Part shown: positions 49,328 to 57,172 of the stretch, in pieces
Layout: every line of letters begins with the position of its first letter
Numbering within the stretch: position 1 is the first letter of the stretch
Assembly: GCF_030159595.1 (NCBI RefSeq)
Contig: NZ_BSKJ01000006.1
Coordinates: 307,086 to 371,085, forward strand
Length of the DNA: 64,000 bases
DNA from: Pseudomonas putida
GTDB taxonomy: Bacteria; Pseudomonadota; Gammaproteobacteria; Pseudomonadales; Pseudomonadaceae
Direction: 5' to 3'
Notes under the pieces: generated by a model
What the model saw: the letters and a program-made list of their open reading frames with translations, nothing else
Database searches by the model: none
What the model was told of the DNA's origin: nothing
Made by a program: the position numbers and the translations under genes

Positions 49328-51652
49328 ATGCCGTTGCGCCCCAGCCCGTTCGTTCACGCCCTGCTGCTCACCACCACCCTCGGCCTGGCCATGCCTGCCG
49401 CTCATGCCGAATCCCGCAGCTACCACATCGCCGCCGGTTCTCTTGAAGACGCCCTCAACCAGTTCGGCCGCGAAAGCGGTGCGCTGATCTCGTTCGGCTC
49501 GCAACTGACCCAGGGTATCAACACTCAGGGCCTGGACGGCCAGTACGACGTGCGCCAAGGCCTCGACACGCTGCTGCGCGGCAGCGGCCTGCAAGTGCGG
49601 CAGGAAACCGACAACGCCTTCAGCCTGCTGCCCATCGATACCCCCACCGCTGGCGCCCCGGTCGAACTCGGTGCCTCCACCGTGGTCGGGGACTGGCTGG
49701 CCGAAGCGCAGCAGGACAACGTATTCGAGCACCCCGGCGCCCGCGACGTAGTGCGCCGCGAGGAATTCGAGCGCAACGGCGCGACCACCGCCCGTGAAGT
49801 GCTCAACCGCATTCCCGGGGTCAACGCCCCCGACAACAACGGCACCGGCAGCCACGACCTAGCGCTGAACTTCGGCATCCGCGGCCTCAACCCGCGCTTG
49901 GCATCGCGCTCGACCGTGCTGATGGACGGCATCCCGGTGCCCTTCGCCCCCTACGGCCAACCGCAGCTGTCGCTGGCACCGCTGAGCATGGGTAACATGG
50001 ACGCCGTGGATGTGGTGCGCGGCGGCGGCGCGGTGCGCTACGGCCCACAGAACGTCGGCGGCATCGTCAACTTCGTCACCCGGGCGATCCCCGAGCAGGC
50101 CACGTTCAAGGCCGCCATGCAAAACCAGATCAGCCCATCCTCCAGCCACGACGGGTTCAAGAACAGCGCCAACCTGCTGGTTGGCGGCACCAATGCCAAC
50201 GGCCTGGGCGGTGCCCTGCTGTACTCCGGCACCCGTGGTGGTGATTGGCGCGAACACAGCGACACGCAGATCGACGACCTGATCCTCAAGGGCAAGCTGC
50301 AACTGGACGAAGCCAACAGCCTGCACGCCATGGCCCAGTACTACGAGGGCGAGGCGGACATGCCCGGCGGCCTGAGCACTGCCGATTTCGACGCCGACCC
50401 GTACCAGTCCACGCGCCTGAAAGACAAGTTCTGGGGCCGCCGCACTCTGTTCAACTTCGGCTACGACTACAAGCAGGACGACCGCCAGTTCAGCGTCAAC
50501 AGCTTCTTCACCAAGACCCTGCGCAGCGGCTACCTGGACCAGGGCAGCTTCGTCTCGCTGTCGCCACGCGAGTACTGGGTACGCGGCATCGAAACCCGCT
50601 TCTCGCAGGGCGTGGCCTTGGGCGACAGCTGGCACGAACTGGGCATCGGCTACCGCTACGTCAACGAAGCCGGCCACGAACTGCGCTTCCGCGAGCCGGT
50701 TAATGGCAACCTGCCGACCACCGCCAGCCGCAACGACCGCGACACCCGTGGCAGCACCGAAGCCCACGCCATCTACCTGGATGACCGCATCGACATCGGC
50801 CGCTGGACCATCACCCCGGGCGTGCGCTACGAGATGATCGACTCTGAACAGAGCAACAAGCTCAACGGCCAGCGCTATCAGGGCAGCTACAACACTGCGC
50901 TGCCAGCCCTGAACGTGATGTATCACCTGACCGACAGCTGGAACCTGTACGCCAACACCGAAGGCTCGTTCGGCAGCGTGCAGTACAGCCAGATGCCTAA
51001 CCGGGTCAGCAGCGGCGAAGTGAAACCGGAAAAGGCGCGCACCTGGGAAGTCGGCACCCGCTACGACAGCGGCGACCTGCAGGCCGAGATCGGTGCATTC
51101 CTGATCAACTTCGACAACCAGTATGAAAGCAACCAGACCAACGACTCGGTGATCGCCCGTGGCGAAACCCGTCACCAAGGTATCGAGACCAGCATTCGCT
51201 ATGCACTGGATGGCCTGAGCCCGGCCCTGGCCGGCTTCGACGTGCATGCCAGCTATGCATTCGTTGACGCCACCATCCGTGAGGACGGGCCGAACAAAGG
51301 CAACCAGGTGCCGTTCTCGTCGCGCCACAAGGGCAACCTGGGCGTGGGCTACACCGAGGGCCCCTGGCAGCTGAACCTGGACGGCAGCTTCCAGAGCAGC
51401 CAGTACGCCGACAACGCCAACACCAGCACCGAAAGCGCCGATGGCAGCACCGGTCGCATTCCCGGCTACATGCTGGTCAGCACCCGCGCCGGGTACGACT
51501 TTGGCCCGCAGTTGTCGAACCTGAAAGTGGCGGTTGGGGTGAAGAACCTGTTCAATCGCGAGTACTACACGCGCTCTTACGATGACAACAACAAAGGCAA
51601 ATATGTGGGTGAGCCACGCACCCTGTATGTGCAGACGTCGGTGGAGTTCTGA
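49328..51652 (+). CDS. fecA: Ferric dicitrate TonB-dependent receptor FecA
   Basis: FecA takes up diferric dicitrate and starts the FecIR signal. The 774-residue precursor has a signal peptide (ALLLTTTLGLAMPAAHA), an STN domain (residues about 27-110), a plug and a 22-strand barrel ending in VEF. Several stretches equal those of E. coli FecA, for example VLNRIPGVNAPDNNGTGSHD, LNFGIRGLNPRLASRSTVLM and YHLTDSWNLYANTEGSFG, well beyond family level. The fecBCDE transport genes are absent; a hairpin and T-run follow the stop. Confidence 0.95.
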   Translation: MPLRPSPFVHALLLTTTLGLAMPAAHAESRSYHIAAGSLEDALNQFGRESGALISFGSQLTQGINTQGLDGQYDVRQGLDTLLRGSGLQVRQETDNAFSLLPIDTPTAGAPVELGASTVVGDWLAEAQQDNVFEHPGARDVVRREEFERNGATTAREVLNRIPGVNAPDNNGTGSHDLALNFGIRGLNPRLASRSTVLMDGIPVPFAPYGQPQLSLAPLSMGNMDAVDVVRGGGAVRYGPQNVGGIVNFVTRAIPEQATFKAAMQNQISPSSSHDGFKNSANLLVGGTNANGLGGALLYSGTRGGDWREHSDTQIDDLILKGKLQLDEANSLHAMAQYYEGEADMPGGLSTADFDADPYQSTRLKDKFWGRRTLFNFGYDYKQDDRQFSVNSFFTKTLRSGYLDQGSFVSLSPREYWVRGIETRFSQGVALGDSWHELGIGYRYVNEAGHELRFREPVNGNLPTTASRNDRDTRGSTEAHAIYLDDRIDIGRWTITPGVRYEMIDSEQSNKLNGQRYQGSYNTALPALNVMYHLTDSWNLYANTEGSFGSVQYSQMPNRVSSGEVKPEKARTWEVGTRYDSGDLQAEIGAFLINFDNQYESNQTNDSVIARGETRHQGIETSIRYALDGLSPALAGFDVHASYAFVDATIREDGPNKGNQVPFSSRHKGNLGVGYTEGPWQLNLDGSFQSSQYADNANTSTESADGSTGRIPGYMLVSTRAGYDFGPQLSNLKVAVGVKNLFNREYYTRSYDDNNKGKYVGEPRTLYVQTSVEF

Positions 51653-51666
51653 CCGAAAGCAAATGG

Positions 51667-51690
51667 GGGGCCGCTTTGCAGGCCCCTTTT
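51667..51690 (+). terminator. Rho-independent terminator after fecA
   Basis: GGGGCC pairs with GGCCCC around GCTTTGCA, then TTTT, starting 14 bases after the fecA stop codon. Confidence 0.8.
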
Positions 51691-51830
51691 GCAACAAGAA
51701 ATTTATTTTCAAAAAGGGGTTGAATTCATTTCGCAGTTGCCTGACCTTAGAGTCAAGAGGCGCAGAAATTCCAAGGGTCTCAAGGGCCTAGGCGCGTCTC
51801 CATGCGAGCAAGCTGAATAAGGATTGAATC

Positions 51831-52178
51831 ATGCAAATCCAGGTCAACAGCAGCAACCATTTCGAAGGCAACGCCCGGCTCGACGAGTGGGTCCGCAGCA
51901 CTCTGCAGAACTCACTGGAACGTTACGAAGAAGACCTCACCCGCATCGAGGTTCACCTGCGCGACGAGAACGGCGCCAAGCCCGGACCGCATGACAAACG
52001 CTGCCAGATGGAGGCTCGCCCCAAAGGCCACCAACCGATTTCAGTGACCCACACCGCCACTTCGCTGGACCAGGCAGTCGACGGTGCCGCCACCAAGCTC
52101 AACCACGCGCTGGAACACTTCTACGGCAAGCTGCGCAGCAAGCGCGGCGCCCTGGAGCTGAGTGACCCAGACGCCTGA
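51831..52178 (+). CDS. HPF/RaiA-family ribosome-associated protein
   Basis: This 115-residue protein resembles ribosome hibernation factors: the first strand MQIQVNSSNHFEGNARLDEW, and VEVHLRDENGAK-type second-strand segment (RIEVHLRDENGAKPGPHDKRC), then VTHTATSLDQAVDGAATKLNHALEHFYGKLRSKRG. It lacks the long C-terminal dimerisation domain of long HPF. Members bind idle ribosomes in slow growth. Its exact role here is not shown; it is a paralogue of the HPF that sits near rpoN. It has its own terminator. Confidence 0.85.
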   Translation: MQIQVNSSNHFEGNARLDEWVRSTLQNSLERYEEDLTRIEVHLRDENGAKPGPHDKRCQMEARPKGHQPISVTHTATSLDQAVDGAATKLNHALEHFYGKLRSKRGALELSDPDA

Positions 52179-52188
52179 TCGGCAATGC

Positions 52189-52218
52189 AAAACGCCCGGC
52201 CTGGAGCCGGGCGTTTTT
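52189..52218 (+). terminator. Rho-independent terminator after the HPF-like gene
   Basis: ACGCCCGGC and GCCGGGCGT form a perfect 9-bp stem with a 5-base loop, flanked by AAAA and TTTTT, 14 bases after the stop. It can work in both directions for the convergent psiE gene. Confidence 0.93.
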
Positions 52219-52267
52219 GTGTTTAGCGATCAACAGTCGAAAACGCGATTACATGATCAACCGAGGG

Positions 52268-52738
52268 CTACTTGCCCTCCTCCACTTCCTTGCCATTGGC
52301 ATCCAGCACCTTGGTCGAGGGGTAGCGGTACGAGGCGTAGCGCACCACCAGGATCGAGAACGCCAGCAACAGGATGCCCCCGCACAGGTACAGCAGCCCT
52401 TCGTCCGGCGCCTTGTGGTGCGAAACATCGCCGATCAGCAGGCGGGTCAACGCGGTAATGGCCACATACAGCAGGAAGCGGATTGGCATGTGGTTGGTCT
52501 TGAAGTAGATGCCAACCATGGCCCCCAGCTCCAGGTAGATGAACAGCAGCAGGATGTCATCGACACTGATCCCACCCTTGCCGAGCATGTCCAGGAAGGT
52601 CATCACCGCCGCATAAGCGGTGATCGCGCCAATGCCGAACAGCGCCAGGTAATGGAAGGCCTCGACGCACAGGTTGCCCAGCGAGTCCGCCGAACCGTGC
52701 AGGCCCTTGCGCAGCTTTTCTGCCCATTTGATGTTCAC
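52268..52738 (-). CDS. psiE: Phosphate-starvation-inducible protein PsiE
   Basis: This 156-residue inner-membrane protein has four hydrophobic helices (residues about 27-48, 60-80, 88-106 and 117-133) and the conserved PsiE features FHYLALFGIGAITAYAAV, LLLFIYLELGAMVGIYFKTNHMPIRFLLYVAITALTRLLI. The role is unknown; the E. coli gene responds to phosphate and carbon supply. The protein is a little longer than E. coli PsiE (136) because of the C-terminal tail (DANGKEVEEGK). A 7-bp inverted repeat lies 36 bp upstream; I see no clear Pho box. Confidence 0.9.
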   Translation of the reverse strand: MNIKWAEKLRKGLHGSADSLGNLCVEAFHYLALFGIGAITAYAAVMTFLDMLGKGGISVDDILLLFIYLELGAMVGIYFKTNHMPIRFLLYVAITALTRLLIGDVSHHKAPDEGLLYLCGGILLLAFSILVVRYASYRYPSTKVLDANGKEVEEGK

Positions 52739-52773
52739 GATGTTCCATTCCCCGATACGTCTTTAAGGATGAT

Positions 52774-52791
52774 GCGTCACCGGTGTGACGC
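52774..52791. promoter_or_regulatory. Inverted repeat upstream of psiE
   Basis: GCGTCAC-CGGT-GTGACGC, a perfect 18-bp palindrome 36 bp upstream of the psiE start (52738). No known regulator assigned. Confidence 0.45.
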
Positions 52792-52903
52792 TTGTGCCAT
52801 GCAGTTAAAGGGCCAGGCCCTTGGCTTGGAAGGTGACCGATTGCCGCAAGGCACGTCTGGGCTAGGCTGAAGAATCAGGTTGCACGATGATGGCAAATGC
52901 CAT

Positions 52904-52923
52904 TACTGTATATGGATACAGTA
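52904..52923. promoter_or_regulatory. LexA-binding SOS box of yebG
   Basis: TACTGTATATGGATACAGTA contains CTGT-N8-ACAG with flanking TA pairs, close to the perfect LexA consensus, 38 bp upstream of yebG. A TTGCAC at 52880 could be a -35 box 18 bp from TACTGT, so LexA would cover the promoter. Confidence 0.92.
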
Positions 52924-52961
52924 ATCGCAATACAACCAGCAAAAAGGCATAGAGGTGATGA

Positions 52962-53225
52962 ATGGCCGTCGAAGTGGTGTACCGCAGCAGCCGCGACCCG
53001 GAGCGCTTGTTCATGGATAAGGCCGAAGCAGACCGTCACGACAAAATGCTCGAACTGGCCGAGCGACTGGCCGAAGTGCTGCACAAGGCGGTGCCATCGC
53101 TGACCGAGCAGCAGGTTGAGGAAGCCGGTATCTACATGGCCAAGAACCGCGACGTGTTCGCCCGGGCGTTCAAGAGCCAGCCGGATGCGTTGGCCGAGTT
53201 GCTGGAAGGTGGTGCTGCCGAGTGA
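52962..53225 (+). CDS. yebG: SOS-induced protein YebG
   Basis: This 87-residue protein matches the YebG family from the first residues (MAVEVVYRSSRDPERLFMDKAEADRHDKMLELAERLAEVL; see residues 1-40). It is small, charged and helical; the exact function is unknown but it is induced by DNA damage in E. coli. The perfect LexA box upstream supports SOS control here. It starts 38 bp after the SOS box and is monocistronic, ending at a REP hairpin. Confidence 0.93.
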   Translation: MAVEVVYRSSRDPERLFMDKAEADRHDKMLELAERLAEVLHKAVPSLTEQQVEEAGIYMAKNRDVFARAFKSQPDALAELLEGGAAE

Positions 53226-53240
53226 TATCGGTGGCGCCTG

Positions 53241-53262
53241 CTTCGCGGGCAAGCCCGCGAAG
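53241..53262. terminator. REP hairpin between yebG and the dehydrogenase
   Basis: CTTCGCGGGC-AA-GCCCGCGAAG is a perfect 10-bp inverted repeat lying between the convergent stops at 53225 and 53288. It is a REP-derived bidirectional terminator. Confidence 0.75.
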
Positions 53263-53287
53263 AGGCCAGCAAAGCGAACATCCAGTT

Positions 53288-54307
53288 TCAGCCATACAAC
53301 AAACGCTCAGCCAGCATCTGCGCTACCCGCGCCGGCGAACGCTTTTCCGCCTGCGCATGGCCAAACACTTCGGTCAGCCGTGAAGGTATCCGCGCCAGGT
53401 GCGCGGTGATGGTGCCCAGGTCCTCGCCACGATGGGTCAGCGCCACATAGATCAGCCCACCGGCATTGATCACATAGTCAGGCGCATACAGTATCCCGCG
53501 CGACTCCAGCTGGTCTGCCACCTGCAAGGTAGTCAGCTGGTTATTCGCAGCCCCGGCCACTGCCGCACAGCGTAACTGCATCACGCTCTGCCCGTTCAGC
53601 ACCGGCCCCACACCGCAGGGGGCGAAGATATCGCAAGGGGTGCTGATCAACGCATCGTTGGTCACCGGCTTTGCATCGAACTGCTCCATCGCCAGCCGTA
53701 CACGCCCAGGGTCCAGGTCGCTGACCAGCAACTCCGCGCCCACCGCATGCAGTTGCTCCGCCAACGCAAAACCGACATTGCCCAAGCCCTGCACCGCCAC
53801 CCGCAGGCCTCTGAGATCATCGCTGCCCAGCCGGAACGAAGTCGTGGCGCGGATGCCAGCGAACACGCCCATGGCCGCATGTGGTGAGGGGTCACCTGAG
53901 GCCGTGGTGCTGGTCACATGGAGTGTGCTCTGGGCGATGCAGTCCATGTCCAGGGTCGAGGTGCCGCTGTCCACGGCGATGATGAAGCGACCATTCAAGG
54001 TATCAATGAAGCGGCCAAAGGCCTCGAACAGCGCGGCGCGGTTTTCCACATGCGGGTTGCGCATGATCACTGCCTTGCCGCCACCCAGCGGTAGGCCCGC
54101 CAGTGCCGCCTTGTAGCTCATGCCTTGGGCCAGGCGAATCGCGTCAGTCATGGCGCTTTCGTCATCGGCGTAAGGCAGGTAGCGGCAACCGCCCATGGCC
54201 GGGCCCAACTGCTCACTGTGGATCGCCACCACCGCTTTCAGGCCCGTAGGCGGGTCGTTGAAAAGGTGCAGAGACTGGGTACGGGTGCTTTGCATCAGTG
54301 CGAACAT
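53288..54307 (-). CDS. Leu/Glu/Phe/Val-type amino-acid dehydrogenase
   Basis: This 339-residue enzyme of the leucine/phenylalanine/valine dehydrogenase group oxidatively deaminates branched-chain or aromatic amino acids with NAD+ . Key sites are visible: glycine-rich substrate loop AMGGCRYLPYADDESA, catalytic Lys in AQGMSYKAALAGLPLGGGKAVI, the active-site Asp in VDSGTSTLDMD, and the NAD motif VAVQGLGNVGFALAEQL. The ATG at 54307 follows GGGGAG at 8 bases; the upstream in-frame ATG at 54433 lies beyond the divergent gene's start region. Leucine is the usual substrate in pseudomonads but the sequence does not settle it. Confidence 0.88.
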   Translation of the reverse strand: MFALMQSTRTQSLHLFNDPPTGLKAVVAIHSEQLGPAMGGCRYLPYADDESAMTDAIRLAQGMSYKAALAGLPLGGGKAVIMRNPHVENRAALFEAFGRFIDTLNGRFIIAVDSGTSTLDMDCIAQSTLHVTSTTASGDPSPHAAMGVFAGIRATTSFRLGSDDLRGLRVAVQGLGNVGFALAEQLHAVGAELLVSDLDPGRVRLAMEQFDAKPVTNDALISTPCDIFAPCGVGPVLNGQSVMQLRCAAVAGAANNQLTTLQVADQLESRGILYAPDYVINAGGLIYVALTHRGEDLGTITAHLARIPSRLTEVFGHAQAEKRSPARVAQMLAERLLYG

Positions 54308-54431
54308 CGACAGGCTCCCCCACGAGGTGCTCCTTCCAGTATAGGCACCGCATTGGCGCCGACGTCGCCGCCAGACCACTGGACGAAACCGCGCGCCACG
54401 GCTAATACTCAAGCGTGTGTGGAGAAGCCCC

Positions 54432-55238
54432 ATGAAGCCACGTCAAGCCTGCCTGGCCTGCCTGGAACGCGAGCCTGTCGCCCTGCTGGAAGCCGCATTG
54501 TGGATTGCTGCCGAGCACGACCGGAGTGTCGAGCCTGCGGCCAGCCTTGCCGTGCTGCAAGACCTGCAGCGTGCCATCAGTACCAACTTGCCGATGCTGC
54601 CGCTGTGCGAACTGGCCCAGCCGCTGCTGCGCCAGCTCAATGCGCTGGGCTTCCAGCAGGACGAACTTCACCCCTTGCGCCCGCAGGCGGCAATGATGGA
54701 CAAGGTGCTGCTACGCCGCCGTGGCCAACCGCTGACTTTGGCCATCCTCGCCCTGGAGCTGGCCCGGCGGTTGTCTATTCCATTGGAGGGGGTGGGTTTC
54801 CCTGGCCATTTCCTGCTGCGTGTACCGGGTGCCGACCACCTGCTTGACCCCTGCGGTGGCCGGCGGCTTTACCCCAACGATTGCCGTGAGCTACTGGCCC
54901 GCCAGTTTGGCCCTCACGTTGCGCTGACGGCTGAGCACATGCGCAGTGCCAGCCCGCTGCAGATGCTGCAGCGCCTGTCACGCAACCTTCGCCAGTTGCA
55001 CATCAGCAATGACGACCACCTGGCCGCCCTGATCGATGCCGAGCGGATCATGCAACTGGGCCCGGTACAAGTCAGCGACTATGTGACCCGCGCCTCGCTG
55101 TACCAGCACCTGGATTGCCCACAGGCCGAGCGCTTCGACCTGGAGCACGCGCTGCTACTGACAGAAGATCCGGTCCAGCGCCTGAAGCTGTCCGAGCGAA
55201 TCGGCAAGCTTCCGGCGGCGAACCGTTCGCTTCACTGA
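54432..55238 (+). CDS. SirB1-family protein (transglutaminase-like fold plus TPR-like repeats)
   Basis: This 268-residue protein belongs to the SirB1/YchA family: a transglutaminase-like domain (residues about 85-165, with LTLAILALELARRLSIPLEGVGFPGHFLLRVPG and DPCGGRRLY) and a short C-terminal helical repeat region. The family Cys-His-Asp triad may be partly kept (FPGHF His, DP Asp), so enzymatic activity is not assured. The role is unknown. It is divergent to the dehydrogenase and its end overlaps the end of maiA by 7 bases. Confidence 0.85.
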   Translation: MKPRQACLACLEREPVALLEAALWIAAEHDRSVEPAASLAVLQDLQRAISTNLPMLPLCELAQPLLRQLNALGFQQDELHPLRPQAAMMDKVLLRRRGQPLTLAILALELARRLSIPLEGVGFPGHFLLRVPGADHLLDPCGGRRLYPNDCRELLARQFGPHVALTAEHMRSASPLQMLQRLSRNLRQLHISNDDHLAALIDAERIMQLGPVQVSDYVTRASLYQHLDCPQAERFDLEHALLLTEDPVQRLKLSERIGKLPAANRSLH

Positions 55239-55864
55239 GCCGGACTGTCCGGCTGCTGGGCGGGGTGAGCCTGGGTGAACGCCGGGTGCACGTCGGCCAG
55301 TGCGGCAACCCGCAGGATGCGCGGGAAGCTGTCCAGGTCGATGTTGAAGCGTTCGGCGGCGTACAGCTGCGGAATCAGGTACACATCCGCCAGCCCCGGT
55401 TGGTCACCGAAACAGAAGCCATGATCACCGATCAGTTGCTCCACCGCCGCCAACCCTTGGCTGATCCAGTGGCCGATCCACTGGTTGACCTGGCCCTCGT
55501 CCTGCCCGGCCTGACGCAGCCGGTTGAGTACGCTCACGTTGTGCAGCGGGTGAACATCGCAGCCAATGATCGCCGCCACGCCCCTTACCTTGGCCCGCGC
55601 CTCGGCAGTGGCGGGCAGCAGCGCAGGCTGTGGATAAACCTCTTCCAGGTACTCGATGATTGCTGGTGACTGCACCAGCAATTCACCGCCATCGGTACGC
55701 AAGGCCGGTACGCGGCCCTGCGGGTTGATGGCAACATAGCCCGCCCCACGCTGCTCACCCTGCAACAGGTTGACCGGCAGGGACTGGTAAGCCAGCCCCT
55801 TCAGTGCCAGCGCGATGCGCACCCGGTAGGACGAGGTGGAACGGTAATAGGTGTACAGCTCCAT
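55232..55864 (-). CDS. maiA: Maleylacetoacetate isomerase (zeta-class glutathione transferase)
   Basis: MaiA changes 4-maleylacetoacetate to 4-fumarylacetoacetate using glutathione, the third step of homogentisate breakdown. The 210-residue protein has the zeta-class glutathione site motif STSSYRVRIALALKGL at residues 9-24 (the usual SSCxxRVRIAL Cys is Ser here), INPQGRVPAL and SPAIIEYLEEVYP, then the helical domain. It is the last gene of the hmgA-fahA-maiA operon, 12 bp after fahA. Also called hmgC. Confidence 0.95.
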   Translation of the reverse strand: MELYTYYRSTSSYRVRIALALKGLAYQSLPVNLLQGEQRGAGYVAINPQGRVPALRTDGGELLVQSPAIIEYLEEVYPQPALLPATAEARAKVRGVAAIIGCDVHPLHNVSVLNRLRQAGQDEGQVNQWIGHWISQGLAAVEQLIGDHGFCFGDQPGLADVYLIPQLYAAERFNIDLDSFPRILRVAALADVHPAFTQAHPAQQPDSPAQ

Positions 55865-55876
55865 ACCCCTGCCTCC

Positions 55877-57169
55877 TCAGTTGGCCGCGATAACCGTGCC
55901 ACGGCATTCGCCGAAGCCGATGCTGGCCACGCCGTCACGCATGCAGCGGGCCCGCAGGATGATTTCGTCGCCGTCTTCGAGGAACTTGCGCACCTCGCCG
56001 CTGGCCAGTTCCACCGGCAGCTTGCCGCCTTCGGTGATCTCCAGCAGGCTGCCGTAAGAACCCGGCGTGGCGCCCGACAAGGTACCCGTACCGAACAGGT
56101 CGCCCGGTTGCAACTGGCAACCATTGACGCTGTGGTGCGCCACCAACTGCGCCACGGTCCAGTACATGCTGCGGGTGTTGCTCAGGGTCAGGCGGTGTGG
56201 GGCAACGCCCTGTTCGCGCATGCGCTCGGTCAGCAGCAGTACTTCAAGCTCGATATCGAATGCACCGGCAGCCTGGTCGCGCTTGTCGAGCAAGTATGAC
56301 AGTGGCTGCGGGTCGCCTTCAGGGCGTGCCGGCTGAGCACAGCGGAATGGCTCCAATGCTTCGGCGGTGACGACCCAGGGCGAAATGGTGGTGATGAAGC
56401 TTTTGGACAGGAACGGCCCCAATGGCTGGTATTCCCAGGCCTGGATATCGCGCGCCGACCAGTCGTTGAGCAGGCACAGGCCGGCCACATGCTCGGCGGC
56501 ATCGCCTACCGGAATCGCCTGGCCCATGTCATTGCCCTGGCCAATCCAGATACCCAGCTCCAGTTCGTAGTCCAGCCGTGCGCAAGGGCCGAAGCTCGGC
56601 TCGGTGTGCCCGGCCGGCAAGGTCTGGCCCTTGGGCCGGCGTACGTCGGTGCCGGACGGGCGAATGGTCGAAGCGCGGCCGTGATAACCGATCGGCACAT
56701 ACTTGTAGTTGGGCAGCAGCGGGTTGTCGGGACGGAACAGCTTGCCCACGTTCTTGGCGTGCTCGATGCCTACATAGAAATCGGTGTAGTCACCGATCTG
56801 CGCTGGCACATGCAGTTGGCAGGCGCTGGCTGGATACAGCGTCGGCTTCAGGGCCGTCTGGTGTTCGCTGTGTTCGCCGAGCAACACCTGCAAGCGCTCG
56901 CGCAGCGCAACGCGGGCATTGCGGCCCAATGCGAAGAATGCGTTCAGCGCCCCGCCGCGGGTGGCTTCGACGGCAGCCTTGGCGGCACCATCGAACAGGC
57001 CGGCGGCCAGCACCGCCTCCAGGTCAAGAATCGCATCACCGATGGCCACGCCACAGCGTTTGGCTTCACCCGGCCGGCTGAAAATGCCCAAAGGCAGGTT
57101 CTGCAGCGGGAAGTCGCTGTGCCCGTTGGCGTGCTCGACCCAGCTACGGGCATTGGCAGTGTGGTTCAT
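55877..57169 (-). CDS. fahA: Fumarylacetoacetase
   Basis: Fumarylacetoacetase splits 4-fumarylacetoacetate into fumarate and acetoacetate, the last step of tyrosine and phenylalanine breakdown. The 430-residue protein has the N-terminal SH3-like domain and the beta-roll core with the metal-site cluster YTDFYVGIEHAKNVG, ELELGIWIGQGNDMG, the ARDIQAWEYQPLGPFLSKSF stretch and GDEIILRARC near the C terminus. It starts 3 bp after the hmgA stop, showing tight coupling. Also called hmgB. Confidence 0.96.
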   Translation of the reverse strand: MNHTANARSWVEHANGHSDFPLQNLPLGIFSRPGEAKRCGVAIGDAILDLEAVLAAGLFDGAAKAAVEATRGGALNAFFALGRNARVALRERLQVLLGEHSEHQTALKPTLYPASACQLHVPAQIGDYTDFYVGIEHAKNVGKLFRPDNPLLPNYKYVPIGYHGRASTIRPSGTDVRRPKGQTLPAGHTEPSFGPCARLDYELELGIWIGQGNDMGQAIPVGDAAEHVAGLCLLNDWSARDIQAWEYQPLGPFLSKSFITTISPWVVTAEALEPFRCAQPARPEGDPQPLSYLLDKRDQAAGAFDIELEVLLLTERMREQGVAPHRLTLSNTRSMYWTVAQLVAHHSVNGCQLQPGDLFGTGTLSGATPGSYGSLLEITEGGKLPVELASGEVRKFLEDGDEIILRARCMRDGVASIGFGECRGTVIAAN

Positions 57170-57172
57170 GGG

